NCBI RefSeq assembly: GCF_000379085.1
Contig: NZ_KB905379.1
Span: forward strand, 128,597-176,693
Length of the DNA stretch: 48,097 bases
DNA from: Halomicrobium katesii DSM 19301
Lineage (GTDB): Archaea > Halobacteriota > Halobacteria > Halobacteriales > Haloarculaceae
Direction of reading: 5' to 3'
Under the pieces are notes generated by a model. It made no database searches. It saw nothing but the letters and a program-made list of their open reading frames with translations, and was not told where the DNA came from. Position numbers and translations under genes: made by a program. This document shows, piece by piece, positions 24,516 to 33,187 of the stretch (positions are counted from its first letter, which is position 1; every line of letters begins with the position of its first letter).

Positions 24516-26654
24516 TCAACCGTTTGCCTCGAACTCGGAATCGCTAAGATACGTGTCTCGCCCGAGCGTCGCATCGCCCAAGGAGAACGACTCGGTGTCG
24601 AGTTCGGTGTTGAGTCCCAGAAACGAACTGGTACCGAGGGTGAACGCGTTGTCGAGCGTCCGTATCGACGCATCGACGTGGGCCGGTTTCTCGGTCTCGA
24701 CGATCGTCGCAATTGCGTCTCGATGTGATTCAGACTCGAACGGGCCACACAACACCACCAGCGACTGGTCTTTGGGGAGCAGTGACTCGTAGGCTTCCTG
24801 GTTGGTATCTTGCTCTACCGCGTCGAAGTCACTTCGATCGAGGATGATCAGCCGATGACCGGTGACCGTATCCGCGGATGTCGCTGGCTCCGGGCCGCCA
24901 TCTGTTGCGTGGCGCAGGTACAGTTCGATGATCTCCTCCAGACCAGCACGCGTCCCTCGCTTTTTGTATAGTTCAGGCGCTCGAGAAAGGTATTCTCTCC
25001 TGGCACTCTCTGGCCAGTCGCGGTACTCGTTAGCTGCGAGCCAGCTTTCCAACCACGCAAGCGAATTCGTCGGAGTACCCGACGGGTCGAAATACTGTGT
25101 AATCTGCTCGATCTCTGATTGAATATCCGTGAACGACGTCTCGAATACCGAGAGGAATCGTTCGAGGAACGCGGCCGATCGATCGTCTTCTTTGTACAGT
25201 TCCGGCATGTACCGGAGGTACGACTTACGAGGGCAATACACCGTGACAGTATCGACGTGTGGTGAAGTAGTGGGAGTTCCGATGAGTTCGAACGCGACGT
25301 TGAGGTACCGACCGCTCGCTTCCCGCAACAGTAGATCTCGTGTCTCAGGCTCTGTAACAAGTTTCCAGTGGTTCTTGATATGAGACTCGAACGCATCAAG
25401 TGCGGTGCCTTGCCATCCTTCAATCTCAGCCGGCGTGACGCTCTCGCTCCGACTGGCGAGTTCAGCCGCGTCTGCTGATGTGAGTTCTTGTACAGTATCG
25501 ACACCGAGAGACGACAGTGAATCTCGGATCTGATCGGAGAACGTCTCTTCGAGCAGCGTCGTCGGTTCTGATTGCTTCACTGTCGCCCCCGATCCACCAT
25601 CAGGTTCGGTCTGTTCGATTAGCTTCAATTCCGGCTGATCTGTTGCGTGATAGAAGATACGCACCTGGGTGTTAACAGACGACCCGGTGCGTTCGAACGT
25701 CAGTCGATGCCAGTCGAGGTCACGCACACCTGAGTCGAACTGTGTTGCAGCGAAACCGACGTACTTCTCGCGGCTCGGATGAGTGAGATTCTGCGTGGTT
25801 TCGGTAAACATCTGGCAGCGTCTGTCTTCACCGACAATTGCATACAGCGTTCGCATGCCGTTCGTTCGAACGCGGCTGGTCAGTGTGTGACAGGCACCAT
25901 CGAGCTCGATCAGTCGAGTGAACGACTGTGCTTCGGCGTCCCACTCGAACAGCCAATGCTCGCTTCGATCAGAAATCGACCCAGCAACGACGATCGCATC
26001 ATCAAGCACCGTGAGCACCGACAGAGTGAACTGATCACCAGCGGCGGTGAACGATCCGGGGTCAGGGAGAGTGGGGTCGATATCCGACCCCAGCGTCCGG
26101 ATAATACGACGTTGACGCTTCTTTTCGAGGGCGTAGACCTCGTCACCCGTCACCGCAATGTCCAGCAGATTCTCGAAAGTGTGGCGCTCTTCATCGGGCG
26201 ATAATAGCGTGCCGTAATTGTCTATCACGTAGACACCACGATCCTGATAGGTGAGGCCTGTCGGGTGACGAACATCGGTCTCGAGTGGTTCCCGTTCGCG
26301 CCGTCGTTCCTGCGATATCCGTGTAATCGTGCTGTCGTCTGCTATGAAGAGTTGGCTCGAACTTGCGGCGATTGCACTCGCTTGCGGTACTCTGTCGGCC
26401 CCCCCAACGTTGATTTCTTGGCGTGTATCGGTCTTGGGATTGTATTGGTCCAGCGTGCCCGAATGGGAGAGCATGTACAGGAGCCCCGTTTCGTCGACAG
26501 CGATGTCACGCACCTGCTCTCCGACTGTCGACGTTCGGATCCCGGTCGTTTGAGAAAGTAGAATACCGCCGTTCGAGACGTCGATGTTTCGGCGTACCCA
26601 ATTTTGCCACCCTGTCGTGCTTGTCGTCGTCGTGTAGGAAAACTCCACGGTCAC
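24516..26654 (-). CDS. Beta-propeller fused to gpI-like eCIS tail protein
   Basis: Last gene of the eCIS operon, 712 residues. The C-terminal part (about 473-600) carries the phage tail gpI/Afp12-type signature: SYLRYMPELYKEDDRSAAFL, then FDPSGTPTNSLAWLESWLA and SRAPELYKKRGTRAGLEEII. This part would sit at the baseplate and link it to fibres. The N-terminal part (about 45-285) has repeated NHL/beta-propeller-like blades (VRDIAVDETGLLYMLSHSG, DIAVTGDEVYALEK). Between them, about 365-425, is a helix-hairpin-helix-like element (SSLGVDTVQELTSADAAELA). A propeller on the tail protein could bind a surface target, standing in for a separate fibre. Its start overlaps the stop of the upstream gpJ gene by four bases. 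Propeller identity is inferred from pattern only. Confidence 0.85.
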   Translation of the reverse strand: MTVEFSYTTTTSTTGWQNWVRRNIDVSNGGILLSQTTGIRTSTVGEQVRDIAVDETGLLYMLSHSGTLDQYNPKTDTRQEINVGGADRVPQASAIAASSSQLFIADDSTITRISQERRREREPLETDVRHPTGLTYQDRGVYVIDNYGTLLSPDEERHTFENLLDIAVTGDEVYALEKKRQRRIIRTLGSDIDPTLPDPGSFTAAGDQFTLSVLTVLDDAIVVAGSISDRSEHWLFEWDAEAQSFTRLIELDGACHTLTSRVRTNGMRTLYAIVGEDRRCQMFTETTQNLTHPSREKYVGFAATQFDSGVRDLDWHRLTFERTGSSVNTQVRIFYHATDQPELKLIEQTEPDGGSGATVKQSEPTTLLEETFSDQIRDSLSSLGVDTVQELTSADAAELASRSESVTPAEIEGWQGTALDAFESHIKNHWKLVTEPETRDLLLREASGRYLNVAFELIGTPTTSPHVDTVTVYCPRKSYLRYMPELYKEDDRSAAFLERFLSVFETSFTDIQSEIEQITQYFDPSGTPTNSLAWLESWLAANEYRDWPESARREYLSRAPELYKKRGTRAGLEEIIELYLRHATDGGPEPATSADTVTGHRLIILDRSDFDAVEQDTNQEAYESLLPKDQSLVVLCGPFESESHRDAIATIVETEKPAHVDASIRTLDNAFTLGTSSFLGLNTELDTESFSLGDATLGRDTYLSDSEFEANG

Positions 26655-28576
26655 TCCCTCCTCGCTGGTGTCATGTTGATCGTGATGTCGGCGATTGAAA
26701 ACAGCGCCGTTTCGTCCACGAGTACTTCAGTCCCGTCGACGACGGTGCCACCGTGTGCAGTAATATCGAGGTTCGAGAGGTGATCGACAGCGTCGACAGT
26801 TGTTATCTGCTCTTTCAGTTCCTCGACGATAAGCTTCCGGCCAAACGGCCAGCCGTTTCCGTCGAAGCCAGTCAGTGGGTGCAGGTGCGAAGTGATGGCA
26901 TCAGTGACAGCGGATTCGTACCCGCTTCGAGCGAACTCCGGTCTGATCGTGCCAGTGACTGTGAGTTCGAGTCTAACGTACCGCGGTCCGGAAACTGTCA
27001 CCTGGTCGGCCAACAGCGTCCGTTCGAGGAGGTGATCACGAACAGCGTCGAGGAATGCATCGCTCGGTTCCGGACTGTTGACATCGGGTGGGGCGTACGG
27101 AACGACGATGACCGTCGTATGGCCATCGTTGTGCCAGACACCTGTCCGACCGATCCTGAGTCCAGGTGTGTTCGCTGTGATATATCGATAGTCGTCCATC
27201 GTCACTGCTCGATAGGGTTTTTGTAGGTCTCTCCGCGCGCGCCGTAAGGCGGCTTCGATGCTTTCAGCATCGCGACCACCTGTCGCCGACTCCAGTGGGA
27301 AGACATCGAGTTCACCGTCGGACTCGTCGACCTTCCCTTTCAGATCGGTAAATCTCCACGCGGAGTTCGCCGAGACGTTTCCTTGCTCACCACCGCCGTA
27401 GACGTAATCTGCCGTGATCGTCGCATCCGGAGCCGGAACGCGCCCGTGGGTCCCATCTCCGAACGTGACCTGACCGAGTTCTCTGTCGAGAACGTAGTGA
27501 GGGTCTTCTGGACTCGAGGCGTCGAAGTTTTCTACTCCCCTGAACAGTTCTCCGTCGACGTACACCTCCGCCGAGAGGATCGGTTGGTTCTCGAAGGCGT
27601 AGGTTTGATCGTTGAGAACGGGCGTGGTGCGGTAGTCGGTGGCATCCCCGGCCGGTACGAGCCGCTCTGTCGTCACCGAGGCTGCGTGACTCGCAGTGAC
27701 GACGTTTGTTCTGATGGCATCGACCTGCGGTGGGATTTCGTGACCGGGAGTCCGAATGCGACATCGAATCCAGTGACGGTCAGGAGAGAGCCTATCCGGA
27801 AGTCTGCCGTCGTGGATCCGGCTGTCCACCAATTCGAGTTCGAGGAGGCCACTCTCGTAGAACTGGTTCGTGCCGTCACGAACGACCTCGAGTGTGCACC
27901 ATCGGTCGTCACTGGCGTCGTTGTACTCCCAGGCCAGTTCGACAGACGGATCGAATGTCAGTTCACCGTCGGTCGCTGGCGCTGGCTCCGGGAGGTTATC
28001 GTCGTGGTACGCGACGTGGAGTGTCAGCCGGTCGCTCTCCAGAAACGGGTCCGTATCGAAGCCGATATACAGGCTATTTCCTCGAGAGCTGTTCTTACCG
28101 AAGGGCAGATAGTGCATCTCGTCGTTCCCGTTGGCATCCGTATGGACACTACTACCAAACTCGTCAACGGTCACGATCTCATCCAGAGACTCGGGTACAA
28201 GAACGAGATCTCGATCGGTTTCGAACTGATAGAGTGTGTCAGTCCCCTCGGTCACTGCCAATCTGCTACCGGCCGCGATTCGCTTCCCAATCATCGATCG
28301 CGGCGGGTCCACTCGGATCGAAGCCGTCGCGGGTTCGGGGGGATGAGGTCGATGGCCGACCAGCTGAAGGTATTTTTTGCGGTGTTCGTCGGTGATCTGG
28401 TCTAACTGGTACGTATGTGTCTCAGTTAGCCACGCGAGCACTTCGAGGATCGTTATTCCGGGATCGTGTGGGTTGAAATCCGTCCAGTTTTCAGAGTAGG
28501 CCGGAATCAATTTCTTTGCCTGCTCGAGAAGCTCTTCGTGTTCTCTGTCGTCGAGCTCCGGTAGATCCAGTCCCAT
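26651..28576 (-). CDS. Baseplate J/gp47-like protein (shorter copy)
   Basis: A 641-residue baseplate wedge protein. The N-terminus has the eCIS gpJ signature FNPHDPGITILEVLAWLTET, residues about 34-53. The middle is beta-rich, with VTFGDGTHGRVPAPDATIT, a typical gpJ decoration. The C-terminal J domain has RAVTMDDYRYITANTPG at about 460, then QVTVSGPRYVRLELTVTGT and a final helix-strand block. In contractile injectors gpJ/gp6-like proteins form the ring that holds the spike and triggers sheath contraction. It is the second of two gpJ-like proteins here. It lies two bases downstream of the larger one and overlaps the tail-protein gene by four bases. Confidence 0.93.
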   Translation of the reverse strand: MGLDLPELDDREHEELLEQAKKLIPAYSENWTDFNPHDPGITILEVLAWLTETHTYQLDQITDEHRKKYLQLVGHRPHPPEPATASIRVDPPRSMIGKRIAAGSRLAVTEGTDTLYQFETDRDLVLVPESLDEIVTVDEFGSSVHTDANGNDEMHYLPFGKNSSRGNSLYIGFDTDPFLESDRLTLHVAYHDDNLPEPAPATDGELTFDPSVELAWEYNDASDDRWCTLEVVRDGTNQFYESGLLELELVDSRIHDGRLPDRLSPDRHWIRCRIRTPGHEIPPQVDAIRTNVVTASHAASVTTERLVPAGDATDYRTTPVLNDQTYAFENQPILSAEVYVDGELFRGVENFDASSPEDPHYVLDRELGQVTFGDGTHGRVPAPDATITADYVYGGGEQGNVSANSAWRFTDLKGKVDESDGELDVFPLESATGGRDAESIEAALRRARRDLQKPYRAVTMDDYRYITANTPGLRIGRTGVWHNDGHTTVIVVPYAPPDVNSPEPSDAFLDAVRDHLLERTLLADQVTVSGPRYVRLELTVTGTIRPEFARSGYESAVTDAITSHLHPLTGFDGNGWPFGRKLIVEELKEQITTVDAVDHLSNLDITAHGGTVVDGTEVLVDETALFSIADITINMTPARRE

Positions 28577-28578
28577 TG

Positions 28579-31500
28579 TCAGTCCCCACTCAGTGTTACT
28601 GTGATTCGGTGTGATCCACTACAAATGAGCGTGTCCTCGGGTAGTGCCTGGTATCCCAGTTGGTCGACCAGCGAGTGTCGTTCCCCACCCACCTCGAAGG
28701 TCGCTTCGAAACTCGACACGTCTGTGACCGACTCGACATCCGCGAGCAGTTCTGTCAGTTCCCCATTTGTCGGTAGTTCGCCGAACATCCAGCCGTCACC
28801 ACCGTTCCCCTCGAGAGGGTGCAGATGGCTGTCGAGCGCTTGTTCCGCCCGCGTTTTCAGCAGCGACACACTCTTTACGTTCGTCGCTCTGACCGTCGCC
28901 TGAATAGAGAGCTCTGTGTATCCCGGCCCACGGACGGCAATATCCGTATTGTCGTCTGCTGTGACTGCGGCTGGCGCATTTGCAGACAGTGTTTCCCGAA
29001 CTCGGTGTTTCAGCTCGATCGACGGGACGGGCTTCTCTCGTTTTGTCTCCGGGACGATGAGTATCTTCACACGTGTCTGGTCACCACTGTGTTCGGGATC
29101 ACAACTGACTCTGGCGAGTTCGGGAAACTCCGCTTTCGCCACGTTCTCGTAATCCCGTGCCGTCACGGCACGATTCCGGTGTTTGATCGCGTTGGTCGAA
29201 CGTGTGACGAGCGTCTCGGTGGATTCGATATCAGCACCACCGTCGGCAGGTAATGGGTTCGTCACACCGTCGACGAGTGCGATCGAACTCTTGAGTTCTG
29301 TCACCGTCTTCGCAGCAACGTTCCCGTCCCGCCCGCCACCCGTCGTGTAGGTTGTTTTGATATTGTCCTGTCCGCTCGGGGGGATCATCCCGTTGTCGCC
29401 GTCACCGAAATCGACCGTGCCGAGGGTTCGGTTGACCACGCAGTGGCGGTCCTGCGGGCCAGAGTCGAGGAAGTCGTCGGTCGGAGTCCACTGGATCCAA
29501 AAAGCGGTCAGTTCACCCCGAGAATCGTACTCTGCCTGTGTCGTTTCCGGACGATTCTCACCCAACCGTCGACATTCACTCTCCGATAGGGTGGAAAATT
29601 CGTCGACCCACACGTCGATATCGATGACCGGTGCGTGTGCGCAGGCAAACGACTGATCGTGGGAACCGTCGCTGGAACCGAGTTTCTCGTCTTCGACGGT
29701 CACTTTGTTGTACGCGAGTTGCGTGTTCGGGTAAACACCCTCCAGTACTGGTGGTGACCGGGAACGTTCCGCCGCCCGACGCTCAATCGAGTTGTCCGTG
29801 GACTGTTCTGTTGTGGTAGCGGACTCCGGTTTGGCGGCTTGCTTCGGGCTGTCGACGTCGAACTCGTCGCCGGTGAGACGAGTTCGAATCCAGTGGCACT
29901 CCCGGTCGAACAGTTCGAAAGCAGTCGTCGGCGTCGGAAAAGTAAGCATGACGATCCCACGCTCTGTCAGGCCATCGGTCTGGTCTTTGACATCGAGTTT
30001 CTCCCACTCGAACTGTCCTGGGTGAGTGCAATACTCCCACTGCACGCCTGTGTCAAACGACGGTGGATACGTTGCGTCTTCGACAGGAATGAACAGCGTC
30101 AACGGTCCGTTCTCCAGTGTATCGTCAAACCCGAAGTAGACGCACTGTTCCGGATTGGGGGGCGGATCGAACGGTGTGAACGGCTTGTCGTCGAGGACCA
30201 GGTTCTCGCTATATGAAGCGTTGTTGTAACCGTAGACCGTCTGAAATTCCTGGTCTAGCTGTTCGTACTGGATCACCACGTCGTCATAGACAGGCTCGTC
30301 CGGTTCGCCGACGAGTCCGCCCGCTGCATCGTCGTCAGGCTGCTTGAACGTCGGTTGTCCGTAATTGCCACTGACCAACCGACCTCGAATCCAGACGTTT
30401 TCGTGACCGGCAACACTTGTCGAACCGATGTCGTCCGGTACCTCGAAGACGACACTTCCCTCTTTTTGCAGCGAATCCGTCCGGTCGGTCACCGACTCGA
30501 GACGCATCCATCCCTCGCCGTTCCAGTATTCCCACGTTATCTGTGGCGGTCCGGCAAGAATGCCTGTTCCACGCTCTGTGCGCTCACTGTCATCGCCACT
30601 ATCGGGATCCGTCTGGTCGTCTTCTCCAGACGAGAGGAACGAAATTTCGACCGTCGCCCCGGGTTTCGTGAGGGCCTCTGCACAGGCGATCGAAAACATC
30701 ACTGGCGGATGAGGATTCCGCCCGAAAGGGCGGATAACATCGTCATCGGCACTCAGTTGCATATCGTTCGACAGCATCATATCAGGCCGGACACCATCTT
30801 CCCTGTCGGAACTCGACAGGTGTACTGACATCGAGACGATTGCTCGTGGGATTTCGTCGGACTGTTCCTGCCTGTTACACCGGATCCAGCGGCTCTCCGT
30901 CCCGTTGACCTCGTGTATCGTGATCTTTCCAGGGACACGGAAGGCCTGTTCGGCGACTTCGTCGCCTTCCGGTTCCTCACGGGCGACGTTCTCACGCAAC
31001 TGTGCCTGGAGGGCCTCGACTCCCGCATCGTCACCGACTTCTTCGGCCTCGACGACCTCAAGTTGGTGCCATCCGACATCGCCAGCAGGGTTTTCGCCAT
31101 AGTACTCCCAGATCGTATTATCGAAGACCGCTTGTGCCTCTCCATTCGCCTCGATTCGGCAGGTAAACGACGACCCCTCGTCGAGGTTGAACGCTGACTC
31201 GTTTTCCATGTACAGCGTATGTGACTGAATGTTGTCGCCCGTAAACAGCTCTATGTGGTCAGCCTCGAGGCCGGTGTGATGGTCGACGATGGTGTCTGTA
31301 TCAGGAGCGACTGTGATGATATCGGTGAGTTCCGCAGGCGTCGCCTCGAAACCACCGTCTCGTGTGAGTTCGAATTGTTGATTCTCCCCGTCGCTGGGCT
31401 CTGCGATTGCCGTTGTTCCGCCCGGGATCGGGACGTTCCGATCCAGATCCGGCGAGATGTCGAACGAAAGTGGTGCCCTCGCCGCTTGGGGACGTCGGCG

Positions 31501-31725
31501 ATCGAAATCGAGTGCATCGAGAAACGCAAGCAACTGTTTGTCTGGAACCTCGTTGAGACGTTTGCGGACGGACCGCTCGAATGTCGAAAAGATGCGCATC
31601 AGTGTCCACCCGACGTCATTCGAGCGCGGTTCCCACGCAGTAGTGTATCCCTCTGCTCGGTCGAGGAGTGCTTCGAAAAGCTCCTCTTCACTACGCTCGT
31701 CGATTGTCGGTCTCTCTATCGTCAT
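28579..31725 (-). CDS. Baseplate J/gp47-like protein (large, Afp11-like)
   Basis: A 1048-residue baseplate protein. The N-terminal helical segment (FEALLDRAEGYTTAWEPRSN, then GWTLMRIFSTFERSVRKRLN) matches large eCIS gpJ proteins of the Afp11 type. The middle (about 150-780) is a long beta-rich region of repeated WEY/W-x-R strands, presumably surface domains. The J domain near the C-terminus carries TNPLPADGGADIESTE, RAVTARDYENVAKAEFPEL and a final PGYTELSIQATVRATN strand. The protein should form the outer wedge of the baseplate. It is the larger partner of the 641-residue gpJ downstream (two-base gap) and follows gp25 by 18 bases. The Asp/Glu-rich middle is haloarchaeal in character, so this is not a recent bacterial import at protein level. 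Confidence 0.93.
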   Translation of the reverse strand: MTIERPTIDERSEEELFEALLDRAEGYTTAWEPRSNDVGWTLMRIFSTFERSVRKRLNEVPDKQLLAFLDALDFDRRRPQAARAPLSFDISPDLDRNVPIPGGTTAIAEPSDGENQQFELTRDGGFEATPAELTDIITVAPDTDTIVDHHTGLEADHIELFTGDNIQSHTLYMENESAFNLDEGSSFTCRIEANGEAQAVFDNTIWEYYGENPAGDVGWHQLEVVEAEEVGDDAGVEALQAQLRENVAREEPEGDEVAEQAFRVPGKITIHEVNGTESRWIRCNRQEQSDEIPRAIVSMSVHLSSSDREDGVRPDMMLSNDMQLSADDDVIRPFGRNPHPPVMFSIACAEALTKPGATVEISFLSSGEDDQTDPDSGDDSERTERGTGILAGPPQITWEYWNGEGWMRLESVTDRTDSLQKEGSVVFEVPDDIGSTSVAGHENVWIRGRLVSGNYGQPTFKQPDDDAAGGLVGEPDEPVYDDVVIQYEQLDQEFQTVYGYNNASYSENLVLDDKPFTPFDPPPNPEQCVYFGFDDTLENGPLTLFIPVEDATYPPSFDTGVQWEYCTHPGQFEWEKLDVKDQTDGLTERGIVMLTFPTPTTAFELFDRECHWIRTRLTGDEFDVDSPKQAAKPESATTTEQSTDNSIERRAAERSRSPPVLEGVYPNTQLAYNKVTVEDEKLGSSDGSHDQSFACAHAPVIDIDVWVDEFSTLSESECRRLGENRPETTQAEYDSRGELTAFWIQWTPTDDFLDSGPQDRHCVVNRTLGTVDFGDGDNGMIPPSGQDNIKTTYTTGGGRDGNVAAKTVTELKSSIALVDGVTNPLPADGGADIESTETLVTRSTNAIKHRNRAVTARDYENVAKAEFPELARVSCDPEHSGDQTRVKILIVPETKREKPVPSIELKHRVRETLSANAPAAVTADDNTDIAVRGPGYTELSIQATVRATNVKSVSLLKTRAEQALDSHLHPLEGNGGDGWMFGELPTNGELTELLADVESVTDVSSFEATFEVGGERHSLVDQLGYQALPEDTLICSGSHRITVTLSGD

Positions 31726-31743
31726 CTCAGTCGTTGCCCCTCA

Positions 31744-32142
31744 CTATCCGTCCCCTTCAGTGATATGGAACGGATACACCATATTTGCGAGACTGTTCGT
31801 CGATCGGACATAGTACTCGATCTCGATGAGAATCCGATTCGGATCGTCATCGGCTGTGCGGGCCGAGATGCCTTCGACATCGATCCGGGGCTCCCATTTC
31901 ACGAGGGCTTCACGGACACTCGTCTCGATCATGTTCAACGTCGCTGGGGAGGCCGACGAGTAGACGTGTTCGTGGATGTCACAGCCAAACTCCGGTCGCA
32001 TCACTCGTTCGCCCTTCGCCGTCCCGAGAATGATCGAAATCGATTCACGGATATCAGCCTCGCTCTCAGAGGTTTCGATGTTGCCACGATGGTCCGTTGT
32101 GACAGGGAACTGCCAACCGGTACCGAGGAACTCGTCTGCCAT
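31744..32142 (-). CDS. gp25/GPW baseplate protein
   Basis: A 132-residue gp25-like baseplate subunit that, in T4 and related injectors, connects the wedge to the first sheath ring. The lysozyme-like fold shows LGTAKGERVMRPEFGCDIHE (about 39-58) and the EPR motif as KWEPRIDVEGI. N-terminal ADEFLGTGWQFPVT is the usual family opening. EPR is essential in T4-type baseplates for core-bundle assembly, and it is intact here. The gene is one base from the PAAR gene upstream and 18 bases before the large gpJ downstream. Its presence in the same operon as PAAR, gpD and gpV is a strong marker of a contractile injector. Confidence 0.95.
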   Translation of the reverse strand: MADEFLGTGWQFPVTTDHRGNIETSESEADIRESISIILGTAKGERVMRPEFGCDIHEHVYSSASPATLNMIETSVREALVKWEPRIDVEGISARTADDDPNRILIEIEYYVRSTNSLANMVYPFHITEGDG

Positions 32143-32143
32143 A

Positions 32144-32434
32144 CTATCCGATCAAAACGGTTGGGCAGCCGGCCGCGATCGTGTTCGGCGGGCCTGCCTC
32201 GACGATCGAGTCACCCAGCCTCGTTGCTGGGAAGTTATTTATCAGTACGCTAGTACTCCCAGCGACGACAGAACCGCCGACGTGAGGGGCCGGTCCACTC
32301 GACAGTGGACAACTGTGGAAGTCAGTGAGTGCGCGCCACGCTGGCTTGCCGCCGATGAGGACGTTCGGACTACCGACACCTGTGAGTGGTGTACCGTGCG
32401 CCGTCTGATCGCCGAGTCGTGCTGCTGGTTTCAT
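32144..32434 (-). CDS. PAAR tip protein
   Basis: A 96-residue PAAR protein, the conical tip of the spike. It begins MKPAARLGDQTAHGTPLTG with the family PAAR sequence and ends with NTIAAGCPTVLIG. Internal GSPNVLIGGKPAWR and GSTSVLINNFPATRLGD are the two repeated half-motifs that wrap around the metal site. The His and Cys expected to bind zinc are visible (His13, His39 and Cys41, Cys89). The protein is minimal, with no extension, so cargo is not fused to the tip here. It sits between the gpV spike (six-base gap) and gp25 (one-base gap), the order seen in many eCIS clusters. Confidence 0.95.
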   Translation of the reverse strand: MKPAARLGDQTAHGTPLTGVGSPNVLIGGKPAWRALTDFHSCPLSSGPAPHVGGSVVAGSTSVLINNFPATRLGDSIVEAGPPNTIAAGCPTVLIG

Positions 32435-32440
32435 GATGGA

Positions 32441-33187
32441 TCAGTTGAGTCGGATGAGTGCACCTTTGATCGTGAGTGGGCCGGTGGCGTTGATACCCAT
32501 CAGCCCGTTGCTCTTGACGTCGACCTTCGATTTCCCCGAGAGGGTCGCAGTGTTCTTACTGGAGATGTCTACTTTCGTACCACCCTTTACCTTGACGCTC
32601 TTGTCGCCCTCGATCGTGATGTTCTGTGCGGAGAGATTCAGATCTTTGCTCGCCTCGATATCGATCGTGTCGGAGTTGCCGTCCAACAGTATCTTGTTTT
32701 TCTTGTCTTTGTCGCGAATCAGTATCGTCTCCTTGTTTTTCGAGTCGTCGACGATGATTTCGTGGCCACCACTCGTTTGTATGGTAATCGACCCCTCGTC
32801 GTTCTTACTATCGTCTTCGAAAGTGAGTCGATGTTCGCTTCGTGAACGGATCTCGCGAGTTTTGTTCTTGCCCTCGTTTTTCTGCGGCGGTTTTTGCTTA
32901 CCGTTCCAGAGACTCCCAACGACGTAGGGCTTGTGGATATCTCCGTTCTCGAAGGCCACGAGTACTTCGTCGTCAACTTCGGGGAGGAAGTACGTTCCGT
33001 ACTGATCACCACTCATGGGCGTCGCGATCCGTGCCCAGTAACTCTCGTCATCTGCGTCACGCCAGGGGTACCTGAGTTTGACCCGACCCATGTCTTTGGG
33101 GTCTTCGTTGTTGGTGACGATAGCGACGACAACACCCTGGATACCCCCGGCCGAGGTCTCACCGTCGAAAAAGCCTGGTTCGCTCAC
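32441..33187 (-). CDS. Spike protein, gp5/gpV OB-fold plus beta-helix
   Basis: A 248-residue spike corresponding to the C-terminal half of a VgrG. The N-terminal OB domain is recognisable (GVVVAIVTNNEDPKDMGRVK, then YFLPEVDDEVLVAFENGDIH and PYVVGSLWNGKQKPP). From about residue 110 the sequence becomes a long run of short strands rich in Lys, Asp and Ser (ILIRDKDKKNKILLDGN, NLSAQNITIEGDKSVKVKGG), the triple-stranded beta-helix needle. Unlike most proteins here it is Lys-rich. Most characterised eCIS carry the gpD-like and gpV-like parts as one VgrG; here they are separate genes overlapping by four bases. PAAR follows six bases later, as expected for the tip. Confidence 0.93.
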   Translation of the reverse strand: MSEPGFFDGETSAGGIQGVVVAIVTNNEDPKDMGRVKLRYPWRDADDESYWARIATPMSGDQYGTYFLPEVDDEVLVAFENGDIHKPYVVGSLWNGKQKPPQKNEGKNKTREIRSRSEHRLTFEDDSKNDEGSITIQTSGGHEIIVDDSKNKETILIRDKDKKNKILLDGNSDTIDIEASKDLNLSAQNITIEGDKSVKVKGGTKVDISSKNTATLSGKSKVDVKSNGLMGINATGPLTIKGALIRLN

